Origin: Unio delphinus
Lineage: Eukaryota; Mollusca; Bivalvia; Unionida; Unionidae
Direction of reading: 5' to 3'
Length of the DNA: 64,000 nt
Assembly (NCBI GenBank): GCA_029339505.1
Contig: JAQISU010000071.1
Span: 186,001-250,000 of the forward strand
Shown here: positions 26,201 to 37,800 of the stretch, piece after piece
How the letters are laid out: every line of letters starts with the position of its first letter
How positions within the stretch are numbered: the stretch's first letter is position 1
Translations under genes and position numbers: made by a program
The notes under the pieces: generated by a model
Databases searched by the model: none
The model's input: the letters and a program-made list of their open reading frames with translations, nothing else
What the model was told of the DNA's origin: nothing

Positions 26201-26973
26201 AAGCTTGAAACATCTGTATTCAAACCACATCAACGTTTATATATGTATCCGGATTGATATACCACGATTTAATTTGGTTTCGGTCTACAGATATATCTCC
26301 AAACCTAAGCTTACATGTTGTCAGATTTATCTTCATGTAGTTTGACAAACGTATATCGATACATCTGCACGAAGATGGAATAATGTAGATATCTATCAGT
26401 CTACGTAGATTGTCATATGTAGATAGATTTATCCCCAATAATGTGAATCTATCTGAATTGAACCACAGCAACGTATATAACTATATTTGGATTGAAATAT
26501 CTCGAACTGTTCTAGTAAATATGGATAGTTATAGTTATGTGCTGTTGGATATGTGTTGTGATAAGCATGATAAAGAAGCCTGAAACATCTATATTCAAAC
26601 CACATCAACGGTTATATATGTATCTCGATTGATATACCACGATTCAATTTGGTTTCGGTCTAAAGATATATATCCAAACGTAAGCTTACAAGTTTTCAGA
26701 TTTATCTTCATGAAGTTTGACATACGTATATCGATACATCGTCACGAAGATGGAATAATGTAGAGATCTATCAGTCTACGTAGATTGTCATATGTAGATA
26801 GATTTATCCCCAAGAATGTGAATCTATCTGAATTGAACCATCGCAACGTATATAACTATATTTGGATTGAAATATCTTTATCTCTTCTGGTAAATATGGA
26901 TAGTTATAGCTGTCTGATATTGGATATATGTTGAGATAAGCATGATAACGAAGTTTGAAACATCTGTATTCAA
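23226..26973 (-). repeat. HOR unit 3, 10 monomers (m3 absent), 3,748 bp
   Basis: m2 runs directly into m4. GAGATCAACATG at about 23,935 is m2-like and AAACATCTG at 23,960-23,968 is m3-tail-like, so the exchange lies in about 23,941-23,963. The GCCGGC site of m2 is mutated to GCTGGC at 23,656. m1 has seven Ts instead of six in GTAGTTTTTTTATAGG near 23,341. Confidence 0.9.
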
Positions 26974-27346
26974 CCACATCAACGTGTATATATGTATCTC
27001 AATTGATCTAGCACGATGTAATTTGGTTTCGATCTACAGATATATCTCCAAACGCAATCTTACATGTTGTCAGACTTATCTTGATGTAGTTTTTTATAGG
27101 TATATAGATACGTCTTCACGTAGATGGAAATACTTAGATATATATACGACTACGTAAATAGTCAGATATAGATGTAATATTCATGTAAAGAGTGAATCTA
27201 GCTGAATTGGAAAACATCGACAAAGATAGTTATATTTTGATTGAAATATCTCAATGTATTTTGTTTAATGTGGATAGTTATAGCTATGTGTAGGTGGATA
27301 TATAATGAGAAATGCAGCTTAACTAATATGGAGTAATCTGATATCA
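26974..27346 (-). repeat. Reference monomer m1 (type-2)
   Basis: In + orientation it starts CCACATCAACGTGTATATATG and contains GATCTAGCACGATG, CAAACGCAATC, GTAGTTTTTTATAGG, ACGTCTTCACGTAG, TTCATGTAAAGAGTG, ATTTTGTTTAATG and GAGAAATGCAGC. It ends in the TCTGATATCAGA palindrome. One copy occurs per HOR, and it is the most divergent member of the family. Confidence 0.92.
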
Positions 27347-27348
27347 GA
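27337..27348. other. Palindrome TCTGATATCAGA, one per HOR (reference copy)
   Basis: Perfect 12-bp palindrome at the m1/m2 border. It is conserved in every right-array unit and in several left type-2 copies (others read TCTAATATCAGA). It is the longest exact dyad I see in the family and is confined to the type-2 boundary. Confidence 0.85.
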
Positions 27349-27722
27349 CATCTCAACTTTGATAGCTGAATCTCGATTGATATAGAACTATGTGATTTGG
27401 ATGCCGGCTATAGATATGTCACCAGACATAAGCTTACATGTTGTCAGATTTATCTTCATGTAGTTTGACATACGTATATCGATACATCTTCACGAAGATG
27501 GAATAATGTCGTGATCTATGAGTCTGCGTAGATTGTCATATGTAGATAGATTTGTCCCCAAGAATGTGAATCTATCTGAATTGAACCTCCGCAACGTATA
27601 TAACTATATTATGATTGAAATATCTCGATCTGTTCTAGTAAATATGGATAGTTATAGTTATGTGCTGTTGGATATGTGTTGAGATCAGCATGATAACGAA
27701 GCTTGAAACGTCTGTATTCAAA
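27347..27722 (-). repeat. Reference monomer m2 (GCCGGC-bearing)
   Basis: Begins GACATCTCAACTTTGATAGC and carries GATGCCGGCTATAG and GTCACCAGACATAAG, then type-1 sequence with GTCGTGATCTATGAGTCTGCG, TTTGTCCCC, AACCTCCGC and ATTATGATTG. It is a chimera of a type-2 edge and a type-1 body. Confidence 0.92.
27403..27408. other. GCCGGC site, one per HOR (reference copy)
   Basis: This hexamer appears once per HOR, in m2. Sites lie at 2029, 2771, 4267, 5763, 6887, 8757, 10255, 13171, 16161, 20283, 27403, 31525, 35272, 39394, 43516, 47638, 51010, 55132, 61129 and 63751; it is mutated near 14,300 and 23,656. It is the most GC-rich element in an otherwise AT-rich repeat, so site spacing reads out HOR length directly. 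Confidence 0.9.
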
Positions 27723-28097
27723 CCACATCAACGTTTATATATGTATCCGGATTGATATACCCCGATTTAATTTGGTTTCGGTCTACAGATATATCTCCAA
27801 ACCTAAGCTTACATGTTGTCAGATTTATCTTCATGTAGTTTGACAAACGTATATCGATACATCTGCACGAAGATGGAATAATGTAGATATCTATCAGTCT
27901 ACGTAGATTGTCATATGTAGATAGATTTATCCCCAATAATGTGAATCTGTCTGAATTGAAGCACCGCAACGTATATAACTATATTTGGATTGAAATATCT
28001 CGATCTGTACTAGTAAATATGGATAGTTATAGTTGTGTGCTGTTGAATATGTGTTGAGATAAGCATGATAACGAAGCTTGAAACATCTGTATTCAAA
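27723..28097 (-). repeat. Reference monomer m3
   Basis: Diagnostic marks: GTATCCGGATTGATATACCC, CAAACCTAAGCTTAC, GACAAACG, CCCCAATAATG, CTGTCTG, GAAGCACCGC, GTACTAGTAAAT. Absent from unit 3. Confidence 0.9.
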
Positions 28098-28187
28098 CCA
28101 CATCAACGTTTATATATGTATCTCGATTCATATACCACGACTTAATTTCTTTTCGGTCTTCAGATATATCTCCAAACGTAAGCTTAC

Positions 28188-28197
28188 ATGTTGTCAG
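28188..28197. other. Palindrome GTAAGCTTAC, present in most monomers (reference copy in m4)
   Basis: Perfect 10-bp dyad containing AAGCTT, present at the same phase in most type-1 monomers in both arrays. Lost in some copies, for example GTAAGATTACATG near 36,048 and 55,908. Confidence 0.85.
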
Positions 28198-28272
28198 ATT
28201 TATCTTCATGTAGTTTGACAAACGTATATCGATACATCTGCACGAAGATGGAATAATGTAGATATCTATCAG

Positions 28273-28282
28273 TCTACGTAGA
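28273..28282. other. Palindrome TCTACGTAGA, present in most monomers (reference copy in m4)
   Basis: Perfect 10-bp dyad at constant phase. It is replaced by TCTACCTAGA in m9 and by TCTGCGTAGA in m2 and m5. Confidence 0.85.
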
Positions 28283-28472
28283 TTGTCATATGTAGATAGA
28301 TTTATCCCCAAGAATGTGAATCTATCTGAATTGAACCACCGCAACGTATATAACTATATTTGGATTGAAATATCTCGAACTGTTCTAGTAAATATGGATA
28401 GTTATAGTTATGTGCTGTTGTATATATGTTGTGATAAGCATGATAACGAAGCCTGAAACATCTTTATTCAAA

Positions 28473-28847
28473 CCACATCAACTGTTATATATGTATCTCG
28501 ATTGATATACCACGATTCAATTTGGTTTCGGTCTAAAGATATATATCCAAACGTAAGCTTACAAGTTTTCAGATTTATCTTCATGAAGTTTGACATACGT
28601 ATATCGATACATCTTCACGAAGATGGAATAATGTCGTGATCTATGAGTCTGCGTAGATTGTCATATGTAGATAGATTTATCCCCAAGAATGTGAATCTGT
28701 CTGAATTGAAGCGCCGCAACGTATATAACTATATTTGGATTGAAATATCTCGATCTGTACTGGTAAATATGGATAGTTATAGTTATGTGCTGTTGAATAT
28801 GTGTTGAGATAAGCATGATAACGAAGCTTGAAACATCTGTATTCAAA
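28473..28847 (-). repeat. Reference monomer m5
   Basis: Diagnostic marks: AACTGTTATATATG, GATTCAATTTGG, GTCTAAAGATATATATCC, AAGTTTTCAG, GTCGTGATCTATGAG, GAAGC-CCGC, GTACTGGTAAAT. Absent from unit 9. Confidence 0.9.
28610..28625. other. Inverted repeat CATCTTC-AC-GAAGATG (reference copy in m5)
   Basis: Seven-base perfect arms with a 2-bp centre, kept in most type-1 monomers; m3, m4 and m6 have ATCTGCACGAAG, which breaks one pair. With the two 10-bp palindromes it makes the monomer rich in short dyads. Confidence 0.8.
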
Positions 28848-29221
28848 CCACATCAACGTTTATATATGTAGCTCGATTCATATACCACGACTTAATTTCT
28901 TTTCGGTCTACAGATATATCTCCAAACGTAAGCTTACATGTTGTCAGATTTATCTTCATGTAGTTTGACATACGTATATCGATACATCTGCACGAAGATG
29001 GAATAATGTAGATATCTATCAGTCTACGTAGATTGTCATATGTAGATAGATTTATCCCCAAGAATGTGAATCTATCTGAATTGAACACCACAACGTATAT
29101 AACTATATTTGGACTGAAATATCTCGAACTGTTCTAGTAAATATGGATAGTTATAGTTATGTGCTGTTGGATATGTGTTGTGATAAGCATGATAACAAAG
29201 CCTGAAACATCTGTATTCAAA
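28848..29221 (-). repeat. Reference monomer m6
   Basis: Diagnostic marks: GTAGCTCGATTCATATACC, GACATACG with ATCTGCACGAAG, TTGAACACCACAACG, TTTGGACTGAAAT, GATAACAAAGCC. Absent from unit 5; its 3' part is duplicated through a hybrid in unit 11. Confidence 0.9.
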
Positions 29222-29596
29222 CCACATCAACGGTTATATATGTATCTCGATTGATATACCACGATTCAATTTGGTTTCGGTCTACAGATATATCTCCAAA
29301 CATAAGCTTACAAGTTTTCAGATTTATCTTCATGTAGTTTGACATACGTATATCGATACATCTTCACGAAGATGGAATAATGTAGAGATCTATCAGTCTA
29401 CGTAGATTGTCATATGTAGATAGATTTATCCCCAAGAATGTAAATCTATCTGAACTGAACAACATCAATATATATAACTATATTTGGATTGAAATATGTC
29501 GATCTTTCCTAGTAAATATGGATAGTTATAGTTATGTGCTGTTGGATATGTGTTGAGATTCGCATGATAACAAAGCTTGAAACATCTGTATTCAAA
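29222..29596 (-). repeat. Reference monomer m7
   Basis: Diagnostic marks: ACGGTTATATATG, CCAAACATAAGCTTAC, AAGTTTTCAG, GAACAACATCAATATATATA, GATCTTTCCTAG, GAGATTCGCATG. Absent from units 2 and 12; duplicated in unit 11. Confidence 0.9.
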
Positions 29597-29971
29597 CCAC
29601 ATCAACGTTTATATATTTATCTTGATTGATATACAACGATTTAATTTGGTTTCGGTCTACAGATATATCTCCAAACGTAAGCTTACATGTTGTCAGATTT
29701 AACTTCATGTAGTTTGACATACGTATATCGATACATCTTCACGAAGATGGAATAATGTAGATATCTATCAGTCTACGTAGATTGTCATATGTAAATAGAT
29801 TTATCCCCAAGAATGTGAATCTATCTGAATTGAAGCAACGCAACGTATATAACTATATTTGGATTGAAATATCTCGATCTGTTCTAGTAAATATGGATAG
29901 TTATAGTTATGTGCTGTTGAATATGTGTTGAGATAAGCATGATAACGAAGCTTGAGACATCTGCATTCAAA
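29597..29971 (-). repeat. Reference monomer m8
   Basis: Diagnostic marks: ATATATTTATCTTGATTG, ATACAACGATTT, CATATGTAAATAGATTT, GAAGCAACGC. Absent from unit 12; duplicated in unit 11. Confidence 0.9.
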
Positions 29972-30346
29972 CCACATCAACGTTTATATATGTATCTCGA
30001 TTCATATACCACGACTTAATTTCTTTTCGGTCTACAGATATATCTCCAAACGTAATCTTACATGTTGTCAGATTTATCTTCATGAAGTTTGACATTCGTA
30101 TATCGATACATCTTCACGAAGATGGAACAATGTAGTAATCTTTCAGTCTACCTAGATTGTCATATGTAGATAGATTTGTCCCCAAGAATGTGAATCTATC
30201 TGAATTGAACCTCCGCAACGTATATAACTATATTATGATTGAAATATCTCGAACTGTTCTAGTAAATATGGATAGTTATAGTTATGTGCTGTTGGATATG
30301 TGTTGAGATCAGCATGATAACGAAGCTTGAAACATCTGTATTCAAG
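29972..30346 (-). repeat. Reference monomer m9
   Basis: Preceded by CTGCATTCAAACC. Marks: GTATCTCGATTCATATACC, GAAGTTTGACATTCG, GGAACAATGTAGTAATC, GTCTACCTAGATTG, TTTGTCCCC, AACCTCCGC, ATTATGATTG. Its tail resembles that of m2. Absent from units 2 and 12; duplicated in unit 11. Confidence 0.9.
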
Positions 30347-30721
30347 CCACATCAACGTTTATATATGTATCCGGATTGATATACCACGATTTAATTTGGT
30401 TTCGGTCTACAGATATATCTCCAAACCTAAGCTTACATGTTGTCAGATTTATCTTCATGTAGTTTGACAAACGTATATCGATACATCTGCACGAAGATGG
30501 AATAATGTAGATATCTATCAGTCTACGTAGATTGTCATATGTAGATAGATTTATCCCCAATAATGTGAATCTATCTGAATTGAACCACAGCAACGTATAT
30601 AACTATATTTGGATTGAAATATCTCGAACTGTTCTAGTAAATATGGATAGTTATTGTTATGTGCTGTTGGATATGTGTTGTGATAAGCATGATAAAGAAG
30701 CCTGAAACATCTATATTCAAA
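30347..30721 (-). repeat. Reference monomer m10
   Basis: Marks: GTATCCGGATTGATATACCA (one base from m3), CAAACCTAAGC, CCCCAATAATG, AACCACAGC, GATAAAGAAGCC. It is the closest relative of m3, so the 11-mer probably arose by internal duplication. Absent from unit 12; duplicated in unit 11. Confidence 0.9.
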
Positions 30722-31095
30722 CCACATCAACGGTTATATATGTATCTCGATTGATATACCACGATTCAATTTGGTTTCGGTCTAAAGATAAATATCCAAA
30801 CGTAAGCTTACAAGTTTTCAGATTTATCTTCATGAAGTTTGACATACGTATATCGATACATCGTCACGAAGATGGAATAATGTAGAGATCTATCAGTCTA
30901 CGTAGATTGTCATATGTAAATAGATTTATCCCCAAGAATGTGAATCTATCTGAATTGAACCATCGCAACGTATATAACTATATTTGGATTGAAATATCTT
31001 TATCTCTTCTGGTAAATATGGATAGTTATAGCTGTCTGATATTGGATATATGTTGAGATAAGCATGATAACGAAGTTTGAAACATCTGTATTCAA
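30722..31095 (-). repeat. Reference monomer m11
   Basis: Preceded by CATCTATATTCAAACC. Marks: ACGGTTATATATG, GTCTAAAGATA, AAGTTTTCAG, ATCGTCACGAAG, AACCATCG, ATCTTTATCTCTTCTGG, AGCTGTCTGATATTGG. It leads into the next type-2 monomer and is present in every unit. Confidence 0.9.
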
Positions 31096-34000
31096 CCACA
31101 TCAACGTGTATATATGTATCTCAATTGATCTAGCACGATGTAATTTGGTTTCGATCTACAGATATATCTCCAAACGCAATCTTACATGTTGTCAGATTTA
31201 TCTTGATGTAGTTTTTTATAGGTATATAGATACGTCTTCACGTAGATGGAAATACTTAGATATATATACGACTACGTAAATAGTCAGATATAGATGTAAT
31301 ATTCATGTAAAGAGTGAATCTAGCTGAATTGGAAAACATCGACAAAGATAGTTGTATTTTGATTGAAATATCTCAATGTATTTTGTTTAATGTGGATAGT
31401 TATAGCTATGTGTAGGTGGATATATAATGAGAGATGCAGCTTAACTAATATGGAGTAATCTGATATCAGACATCTCAACTTTGATAGCTGAATCTCGATT
31501 GATATAGAACTATGTGATTTGGATGCCGGCTATAGATATGTCACCAGACATACGCTTACATGTTGTCAGATTTATCTTCATGTAGTTTGACATACGTATA
31601 TCGATACATCTTCACGAAGATGGAATAATGTCGTGATCTATGAGTCTGCGTAGATTGTCATATGTAGATAGATTTGTCCCCAAGAATGTGAATCTATCTG
31701 AATTGAACCTCCGCAACGTATATAACTATATTATGATTGAAATATCTCGATCTGTTCTAGTAAATATGGATAGTTATAGTTATGTGCTGTTGGATATGTG
31801 TTGAGATCAGCATGATAACGAAGCTTGAAACGTCTGTATTCAAACCACATCAACGTTTATATATGTATCCGGATTGATATACCCCGATTTAATTTGGTTT
31901 CGGTCTACAGATATATCTCCAAACCTAAGCTTACATGTTGTCAGATTTATCTTCATGTAGTTTGACAAACGTATATCGATACATCTGCACGAAGATGGAA
32001 TAATGTAGATATCTATCAGTCTACGTAGATTGTCATATGTAGATAGATTTATCCCCAATAATGTGAATCTGTATGAATTGAAGCACCGCAACGTATATAA
32101 CTATATTTGGATTGAAATATCTCGATCTGTACTAGTAAATATGGATAGTTATAGTTATGTGCTGTTGAATATGTGTTGAGATAAGCATGATAACGAAGCT
32201 TGAAACATCTGTATTCAAACCACATCAACGTTTATATATGTATCTCGATTCATATACCACGACTTAATTTCTTTTCGATCTACAGATATATCTCCAAACG
32301 TAAGCTTACATGTTGTCAGATTTATGTTCATGTAGTTTGACAAACGTATATCGATACATCTGCACGAAGATGGAATAATGTAGATATCTATCAGTCTACG
32401 TAGATTGTCATATGTAGATAGATTTATCCCCAAGAATGTGAATCAATCTGAATTGAACCACCGCAACGTATATAACTATATTTGGATTGAATTATCTCGA
32501 ACTGTTCTAGTAAATATGGATAGTTATAGTTATGTGCTGTTGTATATATGTTGTGATAAGCATGATAACGAAGCCTGAAACATCTGTATTCAAACCACAT
32601 CAACGGTTATATATGTATCTCGATTGATATACCACGATTCAATTTGGTTTCGGTCTAAAGATATATATCCAAACGTAAGCTTACAAGTTTTCAGATGTAT
32701 CTTCATGAAGTTTGACATACGTATATCGATACATCTTCACGTAGATGGAATAATGTCGTGATCTATGAGTCTGCGTAGATTGTCATATGTAGATAGATTT
32801 ATCCCCAAGAATGTGAATCTGTCTGAATTGAAGCACCGCAACGTATATAACTATATTTGGATTGAAATATCTCGATCTGTACTGGTAAATATGGATAGTT
32901 ATAGTTATGTGCTGTTGGATATGTGTTGTGATAAGCATGATAACAAAGCCTGAAACATCTGTATTCAAACCACATCAACGGTTATATATGTATCTCGATT
33001 GATATACCACGATTCAATTTGGTTTCGGTCTACAGATATATCTCCAAACATAAGCTTACAAGTTTTCAGATTTATCTTCATGTAGTTTGACATACGTATA
33101 TCGATACATCTTGACGAAGATGGAATAATGTAGAGATCTATCAGTCTACGTAGATTGTCATATGTAGATAGATTTATCCCCAAGAATGTGAATCTATCTG
33201 AATTGAACAACATCAATATATATAACTATATTTGGATTGAAATATCTCGATCTTTCCTAGTAAATATGGATAGTTATAGTTATGTGCTGTTGGATATGTG
33301 TTGAGATTCGCATGATAACGAAGCTTGAAACATCTGTATTCAAACCACATCAACGTTTATATATTTATCTTGATTGATATACAACAATTTAATTTGGTTT
33401 CGGTCTACAGATATATCTCCAAACGTAAGCTTACATGTTGTCAGATTTATCTTCATGTAGTTTGACATACGTATATCGATACATCTTCACGAAGATGGAA
33501 TAAGGTAGATATCTATCAGTCTACGTAGATTGTCATATGTAAATAGATTTATCCCCAAGAATGTGAATCTATCTGAATTGAAGCAACGCAACGTATATAA
33601 CTATATTTGGATTGAAATATCTCGATCTGTTCTAGTAAATATGGATAGTTATAGTTATGTGCTGTTGAATATGTGTTGAGATAAGCATGATAACGAAGCT
33701 TGAAACATCTGCATTCAAACCACATCAACGTTTATATATGTATCTCGATTCATATACCACGACTTAATTTCTTTTCGGTCTACAGATATATCTCCAAACG
33801 TAAGCTTACATGTTGTCAGATTTATCTTCATGAAGTTTGACATTCGTATATCGATACATCTTCACGAAGATGGAACAATGTAGTAATCTTTCAGTCTACC
33901 TAGATTGTCATATGTAGATAGATTTGTCCCCAAGAATGTGAATCTATCTGAATTGAACCTCCGCAACGTATATGACTATATTATGATTGAAATATCTCGA

Positions 34001-34842
34001 TCTGTTCTAGTAAATATGGATAGTTATAGTTATGTGCTGTTGGATATGTGTTGAGATCAGCATGATAACGAAGCTTGAAACATCTGTATTCAAGCCACAT
34101 CAACGTTTATATATGTATCCGGATTGATATACCACGATTTAATTTGGTTACGGTCTACAGATATATCTCCAAACCTAAGCTTACATGTTGTCAGATTTAT
34201 CTTCATGTAGTTTGACAAACGTATATCGATACATCTGCACGAAGATGGAATAATGTAGATATCTATCAGTCTACGTAGATTGTCATATGTAGATAGATTT
34301 ATCCCCAATAATGTGAATCTATCTGAATTGAACCACAGCAACGTATATAACTATATTTGGATTGAAATATCTCGAACTGTTCTAGTAAATATGGATAGTT
34401 ATAGTTATGTGCTGTTGGATATGTGTTGTGATAAGCATGATAAAGAAGCCTGAAACATCTATATTCAAACCACATCAACGGTTATATATGTATCTCGATT
34501 GATATACCACGATTCAATTTGGTTTCGGTCTAAAGATATATATCCAAACGTAAGCTTACAAGTTTTCAGATTTATCTTCATAAAGTTTGACATACGTATA
34601 TCGATACATCTTCACGTAGATGGAATAATGTAGAGATCTATCAGTATACATAAAAGTCATATGTAGATAGATTTATCCCCAAGAATGTGAATCTATCTGA
34701 ATTGAACCATCGTAACGTATATAACTATATTTGGATTGAAATATCTTTATCTCTTCTGGTAAATATGGATAGTTATAGCTGTCTGATATTGGATATATGT
34801 TGAGATAAGCATGATAACGAAGTTTGAAACATCTGTATTCAA
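31096..34842 (-). repeat. HOR unit 5, 10 monomers (m6 absent), 3,747 bp
   Basis: m5 joins m7 through an m5/m6 tail switch in 32,885-32,918: GTACTGGTAAAT is m5, GGATATGTGTTGTG and GATAACAAAGCC are m6 tail, and m7 begins next. Near 34,650-34,670 m11 has a cluster of changes (CAGTATACATAAAAGTC for CAGTCTACGTAGATTGTC) including a 1-bp loss, and TTCACGTAG near 34,611. Confidence 0.9.
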
Positions 34843-37800
34843 CCACATCAACGTGTATATATGTATCTCAATTGATCTAGCACGATGTAATTTGGTTTCG
34901 ATCTACAGATATATCTCCAAACGCAATCTTACATGTTGTCAGATTTATCTTGATGTAGTTTTTTATAGGTATATAGATACGTCTTCACGTAGATGGAAAT
35001 ACTTAGATATATATACGACTACGTAAATAGTCAGATATAGATGTTATATTCATGTAAAGAGTGAATCTAGCTGAATTGGAAAACATCGACAAAGATAGTT
35101 GTATTTTGATTGAAATATCTCAATGTATTTTGTTTAATGTGGATAGTTATAGCTATGTGTAGGTGGATATATAATGAGAGATGCAGCTTAACTAATATGG
35201 AGTAATCTGATATCAGACATCTCAACTTTGATAGCTGAATCTCGATTGATATAGAACTATGTGATTTGGATGCCGGCTATAGATATGTCACCAGACATAA
35301 GCTTACATGTTGTCAGATTTATCTTCATGTAGTTTGACATACGTATATCGATACATCTTCACGAAGATGGAATAATGTCGTGATCTATGAGTCTGCGTAG
35401 ATTGTCATATGTAGATAGATTTGTCCCCAAGAATGTGAATCTATCTGAATTGAACCTCCGCAACGTATATAACTATATTATGATTGAAATATCTCGATCT
35501 GTTCTAGTAAATATGGATAGTTATAGTTATGTGCTGTTGGATATGTGTTGAGATCAGCATGATAACGAAGCTTGAAACGTCTGTATTCAAACCACATCAA
35601 CGTTTATATATGTATCCGGATTGATATACCCCGATTTAATTTGGTTTCGGTCTACAGATATATCTCCAAACCTAAGCTTACATGTTGTCAGATTTATCTT
35701 CATGTAGTTTGACAAACGTATATCGATACATCTGCACGAAGATGGAATAATGTAGATATCTATCAGTCTACGTAGATTGTCATATGTAGATAGATTTATC
35801 CCCAATAATGTGAATCTGTCTGAATTGAAGCACCGCAACGTATATAACTATATTTGGATTGAAATATCTCGATCTGTACTAGTAAATATGGATAGTTATA
35901 GTTATGTGCTGTTGAATATGTGTTGAGATAAGCATGATAACGAAGCTTGAAACATCTGTATTCAAACAACATCAACGTTTATATATGTATCTCGATTCAT
36001 ATACCACGACTTAATTTCTTTTCGGTCTACAGATATATCTCCAAACGTAAGATTACATGTTGTCAGATTTATCTTCATGTAGTTTGACAAACGTATATCG
36101 ATACATCTGCACGAAGATGGAATAATGTAGATATCTATCAGTCTACGTAGATTGTCATATGTAGATAGATTTATCCCCAAGAATGTGAATCTATCTGAAT
36201 TGAACCACCGCAACGTATATAACTATATTTGGATTGAAATATCTCGAACTGTTCTAGTAAATATGGATAGTTATAGTTATGTGCTGTTGTATATATGTTG
36301 TGATAAGCATGATAACGAAGCCTGAAACATCTGTATTCAAACCACATCAACTGTTATATATGTATCTCGATTGATATACCACGATTCAATTTGGTTTCGG
36401 TCTAAAGATATATATCCAAACGTAAGCTTACAAGTTTTCAGATTTATCTTCATGAAGTTTGACATACGTATATCGATACATCTTCACGAAGATGGAATAA
36501 TGTCGTGATCTATGAGTCTGCGTAGATTGTCATATGTAGATAGATTTATCCCCAAGAATGTGAATCTGTCTGAATTGAAGCACCGCAACGTATATAACTA
36601 TATTTGGATTGAAATATCTCGATCTGTACTGGTAAATATGGATAGTTATAGTTATGTGCTGTTGAATATGTGTTGAGATAAGCATGATAACGAAGCTTGA
36701 AACATCTGTATTCAAACCACATCAACGTTTATATATGTAGCTCGATTCATATACCACGACTTAATTTCTTTTCGGTCTACAGATATATCTCCAAACGTAA
36801 GCTTACATGTTGTCAGATTTATATTCATGTAGTTTGACATACGTATATCGATACATCTGCACGAAGATGGAATAATGTAGATATCTATCACTCTACGTAG
36901 ATTGTCATATGTAGATAGATTTATCCCCAAGAATGTGAATCTATCTGAATTGAACACCACAACGTATATAACTATATTTGGACTGAAATATCTCGAACTG
37001 TTCTAGTAAATATGGATAGTTATAGTTATGTGCTGTTGGATATGTGTTGTGATAAGCATGATAACAAAGCCTAAAACATCTGTATTCAAACCACATCAAC
37101 GGTTATATATGTATCTCGATTGATATACCACGATTCAATTTGGTTTCGGTCTACAGATATATCTCCAAACATAAGCTTACAAGTTTTCAGATTTATCTTC
37201 ATGTAGTTTGACATACGTATATCGATACATCTTCACGAAGATGGAATAATGTAGAGATCTATCAGTCTACGTAGATTGTCATATGTAGATAGATTTATCC
37301 CCAAGAATGTGAATCTATCTGAATTGAACAACATCAATATATATAACTATATTTGGATTGAAATATCTCGATCTTTCCTAGTAAATATGGATAGTTATAG
37401 TTATGTGCTGTTGGATATGTGTTGAGATTCGCATGATAACGAAGCTTGAAACATCTGTATTCAAACCACATCAACGTTTATATATTTATCTTGATTGATA
37501 TACAACGATTTAATTTGGTTTCGGTCTACAGATATATCTCCAAACGTAAGCTTACATGTTGTCAGATTTATCTTCATGTAGTTTGACATACGTATATCGA
37601 TACATCTTCACGAAGATGGAATAATGTAGATATCTATCAGTCTACGTAGATTGTCATATGTAAATAGATTTATCCCCAAGAATGTGAATCTATCTGAATT
37701 GAAGCAACGCAACGTATATAACTATATTTGGATTGAAATATCTCGATCTGTTCTAGTAAATATGGATAGTTATAGTTATGTGCTGTTGAATATGTGTTGA

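Larger units (their letters stand above)
28098..28472 (-). repeat. Reference monomer m4
   Basis: Diagnostic marks: GTATCTCGATTCATATACC, CTTAATTTCTTTTCGG, GACAAACG, ATCTGCACGAAG, AACCACCGC, GAACTGTTCTAG, TGTTGTATATATG. Absent from unit 9. Confidence 0.9.
26974..31095 (-). repeat. HOR unit 4, reference 11-mer, 4,122 bp
   Basis: Complete canonical unit used here as reference; its monomers are listed separately. Lengths in order are 373, 376, 375, 375, 375, 374, 375, 375, 375, 375 and 374 bp. Small private changes include AGACTTATC near 27,072 and GAGAAATGCAGC near 27,306. Confidence 0.93.

Noticed and set aside
28098..28472. Half-monomer (about 187-bp) or third-monomer subrepeat
   Set aside because: GATAAATCT recurs about 102 bp apart within monomers and GAGATAT motifs occur twice, but flanks do not align, so I cannot support an internal subrepeat by eye.
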